The notes below the pieces were generated by a model. That model was not told the DNA's origin. It saw nothing but the letters and a program-made list of their open reading frames with translations, and searched no databases. Shown one piece after another: positions 15,860 through 19,857 of a stretch of DNA of 19,857 nt; the first letter of the stretch is position 1; each line of letters opens with the position of its first letter. The stretch is from CAJQQY01 sp964352225 (GTDB taxonomy: Bacteria; Bacteroidota; Bacteroidia; Chitinophagales; Saprospiraceae). The DNA is taken from NCBI GenBank assembly GCA_964352225.1, contig CAYGRM010000089.1, positions 1 through 19,857 of the forward strand, in the 5' to 3' direction. The position numbers and the translations under genes are program-made.

Positions 15860-16810
15860 CTAAACTGCTTTTTTTATTTCTTCTTTTTGTGCTTGTTTTT
15901 CAGAGTGAGCCATGGCGGCATCTCGAACCCATTTACCATTATCCCAAGCTGCATTTCTAGCTGCCAATCTTTCTTTATTACATGGGCCATTTCCTTTGAC
16001 TACTCGCCAAAATTCATCCCAATCAATTTCTCCAAAATCATAATGACCTCGTTCTTCGTTCCATTTCAAATCAGGATCAGGAATGGTTAGCCCTGCAATT
16101 TCTGCTTGTCCCACGGTGATGTCTACAAATTGTTGCCGTAACTCATCATTCGTTTTTCGCTTGATTTTCCACTTGACAGATTGCTCTGTATTTGGTGATT
16201 CCTCATCTCTTGGTCCAAACATCATCAAGCTTGGCCACCACCATCTATCGAGAGCATCTTGTGCCATTGCTTTTTGCGCTTCGGTTCCTCGGCAAAGGGT
16301 TAAAATCATTTCGAATCCTTGCCGCTGGTGAAAACTTTCTTCTTTGCAAATACGCACCATAGCCCGAGCATAGGGTCCAAATGAGGTACGAGTTAGCATC
16401 ACTTGGTTGATGATTGCAGCGCCATCAACTAACCAACCAATGGTTCCGATGTCTGCCCAAGTCATGGTTGGATAATTAAATATGCTTGAATATTTTGCCT
16501 TGCCGATGTGGAGTTGGTGAAACATTTCGTCCCGACTGATCCCTAAGGTTTCGGCAGCGGAGTAAAGGTATAATCCATGCCCTGCTTCATCTTGCACTTT
16601 TGCCAAGAGACCCACTTTTCGCCGAAGGGTTGGAGTTCGAGTAATCCAATTTCCTTCTGGCAACATTCCCACGACTTCGGAATGGGCGTGTTGGGAAATT
16701 TGTCGAATGTGTGTTTTTCGATATTTCTCAGGCATCCAATCTTTTGGTTCGATTTTTTCGCCTGCGTCGATTCTGTTTTGGAATCTTTTTTCTAAATCTT
16801 GGGTATTCAT
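15860..16810 (-). CDS. paaA: PaaA, catalytic di-iron subunit of phenylacetyl-CoA 1,2-epoxidase
   Basis: 316 residues (E. coli 309). It is a ferritin-like bacterial multicomponent monooxygenase subunit. Candidate iron ligands are visible in order: Glu45 (HSEVVG), Glu75 and His78 (QDEAGHGLYLYSAAETLG), Asp129, Glu158 and His161 (KEESFHQRQG). With PaaC, PaaB and reductase PaaE it inserts one oxygen atom of O2 into the aromatic ring of phenylacetyl-CoA to give the ring-1,2-epoxide in the cytoplasm. It starts 165 bp after paaE; that spacer holds a 39-bp inverted repeat that could fold in the mRNA and alter the paaE:paaA ratio. It is the first of the tightly spaced block paaA-B-C. Confidence 0.97.
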   Translation of the reverse strand: MNTQDLEKRFQNRIDAGEKIEPKDWMPEKYRKTHIRQISQHAHSEVVGMLPEGNWITRTPTLRRKVGLLAKVQDEAGHGLYLYSAAETLGISRDEMFHQLHIGKAKYSSIFNYPTMTWADIGTIGWLVDGAAIINQVMLTRTSFGPYARAMVRICKEESFHQRQGFEMILTLCRGTEAQKAMAQDALDRWWWPSLMMFGPRDEESPNTEQSVKWKIKRKTNDELRQQFVDITVGQAEIAGLTIPDPDLKWNEERGHYDFGEIDWDEFWRVVKGNGPCNKERLAARNAAWDNGKWVRDAAMAHSEKQAQKEEIKKAV

Positions 16811-16825
16811 GATACTTGGATTTTA

Positions 16826-16977
16826 AACCCCCAACCCCTAAAGGGGAGTTTTGGGTTTCCTTTTAAATAAGATTTTTATTTACTAATTGATGACCGAATA
16901 AAATTAATCCCGGATAAATGAAAGTAAAAACTTCATTTAAAGGGAAATCCAAAACTCCCCTTTAGGGGTCGGGGGTT
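16826..16977. repeat. Pair of 39-bp inverted repeats between paaE and paaA
   Basis: Arm 16826-16864 and the reverse complement of arm 16939-16977 agree at 36 of 39 positions, with 74 bp between them. Each arm contains CCCCTAAAGGGG preceded by a C-rich stretch (ACCCCC(A/G)A). The paaE-side arm begins within the stop codon of paaE (TAA 16978-16976). In the transcript the arms would form a long hairpin. It looks like a REP/BIME- or MITE-type element; no open frame lies in it. Confidence 0.75.
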
Positions 16978-18049
16978 AACTATCGAAATCAACAACAATT
17001 TTCTCGCTTGTTGGTATTGCTTGACAAGTCAAAATATAGCCTTGTTCAATTTCTTCTTCTTCGAGTCCATAATTTACTAAAACTTCTACATTTCCTTCAA
17101 TTAATTTTGCACGGCAGGTGCAACAAACACCACCTTTACATGCGAAAGGGAGATCCGCTGCATTCTTTAATGCTGCATCTAATATATTATCTGAACCTTG
17201 CTCAATTTTGAAATTCATACTTTTTCCTCCTTCGAGAATAGTAATATCTGCCACTTTTCCTTTGAAGGTTTGGGCTACTTTTTTCTTAGCTTCTACATTG
17301 CTTCCTGCGGTGGTGAATAATTCGAAATGAATCTTTTCTTTCGCTACTTCTTTTTTCAATAAAAAATCTCGAATCATCAAAATCATTGGCTCTGGTCCAC
17401 AGGAAAAATATTCATCAATTTGATCCACATCACAAATCGTCTTAAAGATAGTTTCCATTTTTTCCTCACTCAACCTTCCTTTTAACAATGGCACACTTCG
17501 ATGTTCTTTTGTCAAAAAATAGAAAACTTCGAAGCGACTCATGAATTGATTTTTCAAAGCTTCGAGTTCTTCTTTTAATATAATAGAAACAACTCTTGGG
17601 TTGATATAAAACAATTTGAACGTCGCTTTTGGTTCTGAAAGCAGGTGAGTTTTAATAATGGAAAAAATTGGAGTAATTCCACTTCCTGCTGCAAAAGCTA
17701 CATAATTTTTTTGTTTGGTAGTATCTACTTCCACGAAAAATTTTCCGTTGGGAGGCATCACTTCTAGTTCATCTCCTTCTTTTAATACTTCGTTGGCGAA
17801 GGTGGAAAATTTGCCATCTTCTATTTTTTTGATACCTACTTTCCATTCATGGTCAAGTGGACAAGAACATAATGAATAGGATCGTCGAACTTTTTCATTA
17901 TTGATATTTGCTTGCAAAGTCAAATACTGACCTTGTTTGAAAGCAAATTGACTTTGTAATTCTTTAGGAACATCAAAAGAAATTATTGAACAATCTGGTG
18001 TAGATTTTTCAATTTGTGATACTTTTATTTTGTGAAATTTATCGCTCAT
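16976..18049 (-). CDS. paaE: PaaE, ferredoxin-type reductase of phenylacetyl-CoA epoxidase
   Basis: 357 residues from ATG 18049 (MSDKFHK); E. coli PaaE has 356. A longer frame from 18115 would add 22 residues but reads through the promoter and operator, so I reject it. The N-terminal part is a ferredoxin-NADP reductase-like module (FAD motif RSYSLCS, NAD(P) motif GSGITPIFS). The C-terminal 2Fe-2S plant-type ferredoxin domain has Cys304, 309, 312 (CKGGVCCTC) and Cys342. It passes electrons from NADPH to the PaaABC di-iron site. It is the first gene of the cluster, an order seen in Bacteroidota but unlike E. coli, where paaE is last of the five. The stop codon is embedded in the paaE-paaA inverted repeat. 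Confidence 0.95.
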   Translation of the reverse strand: MSDKFHKIKVSQIEKSTPDCSIISFDVPKELQSQFAFKQGQYLTLQANINNEKVRRSYSLCSCPLDHEWKVGIKKIEDGKFSTFANEVLKEGDELEVMPPNGKFFVEVDTTKQKNYVAFAAGSGITPIFSIIKTHLLSEPKATFKLFYINPRVVSIILKEELEALKNQFMSRFEVFYFLTKEHRSVPLLKGRLSEEKMETIFKTICDVDQIDEYFSCGPEPMILMIRDFLLKKEVAKEKIHFELFTTAGSNVEAKKKVAQTFKGKVADITILEGGKSMNFKIEQGSDNILDAALKNAADLPFACKGGVCCTCRAKLIEGNVEVLVNYGLEEEEIEQGYILTCQAIPTSEKIVVDFDS

Positions 18050-18084
18050 TATTGTTATAACTTTTATACGACCGAAATGTTGTG

Positions 18085-18116
18085 TAAAACTAACGTTTGT
18101 TAGTTTGATAAACAAA
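18085..18116 (-). promoter_or_regulatory. Candidate promoter of the paa operon
   Basis: On the minus strand TTTG (18116-18113) is followed after 20 bp by TAGTTTTA (18092-18085), one base from TAnnTTTG. This fits the Bacteroidota primary sigma pattern (-33 TTTG, -7 TAnnTTTG). The start near 18079 would leave a leader of about 30 nt before paaE. The operator palindrome fills the spacer. Confidence 0.6.
18087..18106. promoter_or_regulatory. Palindromic operator in the paa promoter
   Basis: AAACTAAC-GTTT-GTTAGTTT is a perfect 8-bp inverted repeat with a 4-bp centre. It lies between the -33 and -7 elements and includes part of the -7 box, the position of a steric repressor site. The size and symmetry suit a TetR-family dimer; PaaR regulators of paa operons in Thermus, Corynebacterium and Burkholderia belong to that family. 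The regulator gene itself is not in this window. Confidence 0.6.
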
Positions 18117-18150
18117 AAAAGTGATGCCTTTTTTATGACACCACTTTTTT
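18114..18150 (-). terminator. Rho-independent terminator of the right-edge gene
   Basis: On the minus strand GTGGTGTC (18144-18137) pairs with GGCATCAC (18128-18121) in eight pairs with two G-U wobbles, flanked by an A-run and followed by seven T. The wobbles are mismatches on the plus strand, so it works for minus-strand transcription only. The T-run directly adjoins the -33 TTTG of the paa promoter. Confidence 0.8.
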
Positions 18151-18193
18151 GTTTTGATTTTTTTTTTGAGGAGAAGTCGTTTTGCTCCTTTTT

Positions 18194-18215
18194 GCAGCCG
18201 ACTAAAGTCAGCTGC
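18194..18215 (-). repeat. REP-like hairpin after the right-edge gene
   Basis: On the minus strand GCAGCTGACT and AGTCGGCTGC form a ten-pair stem with one T-G wobble and a TT loop, 6 nt after the stop codon at 18222-18224. The GACT-TT-AGTC core resembles hairpins recognised by REP-associated (IS200-like) transposases. There is no T-run, so termination probably relies on the next hairpin at 18114-18150. Confidence 0.55.
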
Positions 18216-18221
18216 TACGTG

Positions 18222-19857
18222 TTAGAATGCGTAGCCGATTCCTGCTCCTAGTTGGAAATACCATTTTTTGAATGGGGTTAAATCTACTCGTGGTATTTCG
18301 TTGGTTGGGGAGAATTCAGAGATGAATAAATGATAATTATCCCCGGCTGATAAATCTACTTTGGAGAAATATCCTGAGAGGAATAAGTCAAATCCACCTT
18401 TCAATTTTGTTCCACATTTTTTTGAAGAAGAACCTAGGATAAATAATTTTCCAAATCTAAACTGAGCATATGGAGTTGATCCCGATGCTAAAACATCAGT
18501 TTGCTCATTTGAGTCAAATGAAAAATTATCATTCGAAGAAAAGTATTCGGTGTTTTTATCGAAACTAATCGTAGATTTTATTCGCATATCAATTCCTCCT
18601 CCTAGATCAAAATATATTTTATTAGCTGCAATTGATTTAATTAAAAGTCCTAATTTCAAGGATTCACTTCGAAGTTTAATATTATCAGAAAAGTCTAATT
18701 GCGCTTTAGAATCACTATCTCCATTTCTCAAATAATCACCTCCCACGAAATAATTATTAGGAGAAATAAATTTAAAAACTTGACGGTGATAACCTATTGA
18801 TAAATATGGTCGAAGAGCTCCTATTTTATCTCCTTTGCTTCGAGTTCGTTCGAAAGGCAATCCAATTTCAGCATTAAGTTGAGTATTTGGCCAAGACTCT
18901 AAATATTGAGAAAAACCTTCATTTTTATTGAATAAAAACCAATTGACACTTCCTTTCAAAATAAAGTTAGGAGATAATTTTTTCTTCGAACCTTTTTTAA
19001 AATTAAGAATTTCACTCGCTGGTCGATGCGCCATGGAAGAACCAATCGTGTACTTGTAATAATGAAATAATTCATATGATTTTACTATGCGTGAAAGGTA
19101 CCCTTGAATTTGATCTTTGGCTTCTTGGTTTTGTCCATCCTTGAAACTTTGGGTTCCTGTTTGAGCAATAAATTTTTCAAAAGCTTGAGTTACAACTGGT
19201 AAGATTTGATTATTTATATTGGGTTGTTGATCCATAATCTTTTGCAATTTTGGATTTAGCTCATTATACAATCGATTGAAATCATTTTCTATCTTTGGAT
19301 TTTTCAAATCAGACCAAATTGATGCAATCTCTTTTTTAAAATCCTCTAAATCTTTTAAATGCAATTTTTCAGGATAAGCGATCGCATACCAATCTTCGCT
19401 TTTGAATTCGTTTTTCGCAATACCTACTTGACTCGGGCGAACGGAATGTGTTGCATATTCCGTTTTATTTTCTCTTCCGGTGAGCACTTGCATCGAAAAT
19501 CCACTTTCATTGATTAGGTTGTAAGTCGATTTGGAGCAAAACTCAAATTCGATCATTTCTCCAAGTGGTTCAGCTACTCTTGCTGCTCCAAACATTTCCT
19601 CATCAGAAATAATTTCTCTCGGCTCAGATGAACTTTGAGATGAAGTTGTATTTGTAACTTCAGTTGAGGTCGTCGGAGGCGAATATTTTTCAAGCTCTGT
19701 TGATGACTTTTCTTCAGTTTGAGTTTTTTGAGATTTATTACTGGAAACTTTAGAAGTTGATTTCGCCTTCGGTTCGGTTGATTTACTTTCTGGTTTTTCA
19801 GCTATTTTTTTGATAGGTTTCGATTCAGGACGCAGCGCCTCTTTTTTCCCTATTTCA
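18222..19857 (-). CDS. Unknown protein with low-complexity linker and beta-barrel-like C-terminus (5' end outside the window)
   Basis: The frame is open from the right edge to the stop at 18222, giving 544 visible residues. The first 85 or so are a Ser/Thr/Lys/Glu/Pro-rich linker without hydrophobic residues, so the Met at 19595 is internal rather than a start. A polar, mostly helical region follows (about 90-280), then alternating hydrophobic/polar strands (for example LRPYLSIGYHRQV, IYFDLGGGIDMRI, YAQFRFGKLFIL, KGGFDLFLSGYF). It ends WYFQLGAGIGYAF, a C-terminal aromatic typical of outer-membrane beta-barrels assembled by BamA. I recognise no family. The N-terminal part outside the window would decide its type; a linker joining a cytoplasmic or periplasmic domain to an OmpA-like barrel is one reading. 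It ends in a REP-like hairpin and a terminator, so it is not part of the paa operon. Confidence 0.65.
   Translation of the reverse strand, partial: EIGKKEALRPESKPIKKIAEKPESKSTEPKAKSTSKVSSNKSQKTQTEEKSSTELEKYSPPTTSTEVTNTTSSQSSSEPREIISDEEMFGAARVAEPLGEMIEFEFCSKSTYNLINESGFSMQVLTGRENKTEYATHSVRPSQVGIAKNEFKSEDWYAIAYPEKLHLKDLEDFKKEIASIWSDLKNPKIENDFNRLYNELNPKLQKIMDQQPNINNQILPVVTQAFEKFIAQTGTQSFKDGQNQEAKDQIQGYLSRIVKSYELFHYYKYTIGSSMAHRPASEILNFKKGSKKKLSPNFILKGSVNWFLFNKNEGFSQYLESWPNTQLNAEIGLPFERTRSKGDKIGALRPYLSIGYHRQVFKFISPNNYFVGGDYLRNGDSDSKAQLDFSDNIKLRSESLKLGLLIKSIAANKIYFDLGGGIDMRIKSTISFDKNTEYFSSNDNFSFDSNEQTDVLASGSTPYAQFRFGKLFILGSSSKKCGTKLKGGFDLFLSGYFSKVDLSAGDNYHLFISEFSPTNEIPRVDLTPFKKWYFQLGAGIGYAF

Noticed and set aside
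18050..18115. Longer start for paaE at 18115
   Set aside because: The extra 22 residues read through the operator and -7 box; PaaE homologues begin near MSDKFHK and 357 residues matches the family length.
19593..19595. ATG at 19595 as the start of the right-edge protein
   Set aside because: The frame stays open for another 87 codons to the window edge with a coherent low-complexity linker, so this Met is internal.

Overview
The window is AT-rich DNA from a member of the Bacteroidota, probably a Saprospiria/Flavobacteriia-like heterotroph (inference). The basis is a Por/T9SS-type C-terminal sorting domain, TAnnTTTG-type -7 boxes instead of sigma70 boxes, weak Shine-Dalgarno sequences and the arrangement of the paa genes. 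Every gene I can support lies on the minus strand, so transcription runs from high to low coordinates. The assembly is a draft: three N-runs (2703-2802, 6072-6081, 10285-10294) fall in or beside repeated sequence, and by alignment none appears to have the true gap length.

Right edge (18222-19857): a truncated gene with a Ser/Thr/Lys/Glu-rich linker and a C-terminal part resembling an outer-membrane beta-barrel, followed by a REP-like hairpin and a rho-independent terminator.

Centre (6608-18116): one long unidirectional cluster bounded by a candidate promoter with an embedded palindromic operator at one end and a strong terminator at the other. It encodes aerobic phenylacetate catabolism through CoA-thioester epoxidation: paaE, paaA, paaB, paaC and paaD (ring 1,2-epoxidase and its maturation), paaI (thioesterase), a paaJ-like thiolase and paaZ (ring-opening hydrolase/dehydrogenase). 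PaaABC with reductase PaaE turns phenylacetyl-CoA into the ring-1,2-epoxide. After isomerisation to the oxepin by PaaG, which is not in this window, PaaZ opens the ring and oxidises the aldehyde. The thiolase releases acetyl-CoA at two later steps, and PaaI removes dead-end CoA esters. PaaK, PaaG, PaaF and PaaH are absent and must be encoded elsewhere if the pathway is complete.

Between the thiolase and paaZ (9169-12021) sits an accessory block not expected in a paa operon: an unknown 120-residue protein, a D-2-hydroxyacid dehydrogenase, an EF-Tu-domain-2-like protein, a truncated lipoprotein, a GIY-YIG-like protein and an intact lipoprotein whose stop codon overlaps the paaZ start. The two lipoprotein genes share a 44-bp identical stretch, evidence of local duplication and decay. 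PaaZ carries an extra C-terminal DinB/DUF1569-like domain.

Left part (1-6533): a very large secreted surface protein (signal peptide, 14 FG-GAP/VCBS-type propeller blades, SdrD-B-like and repeat domains, at least five 43-residue MopE-type Asp-rich repeats, T9SS sorting domain); a membrane-anchored pentapeptide-repeat protein whose start codon lies in a 13-bp inverted repeat; and the N-terminus of a polytopic membrane protein resembling GT39/PMT-type glycosyltransferases.
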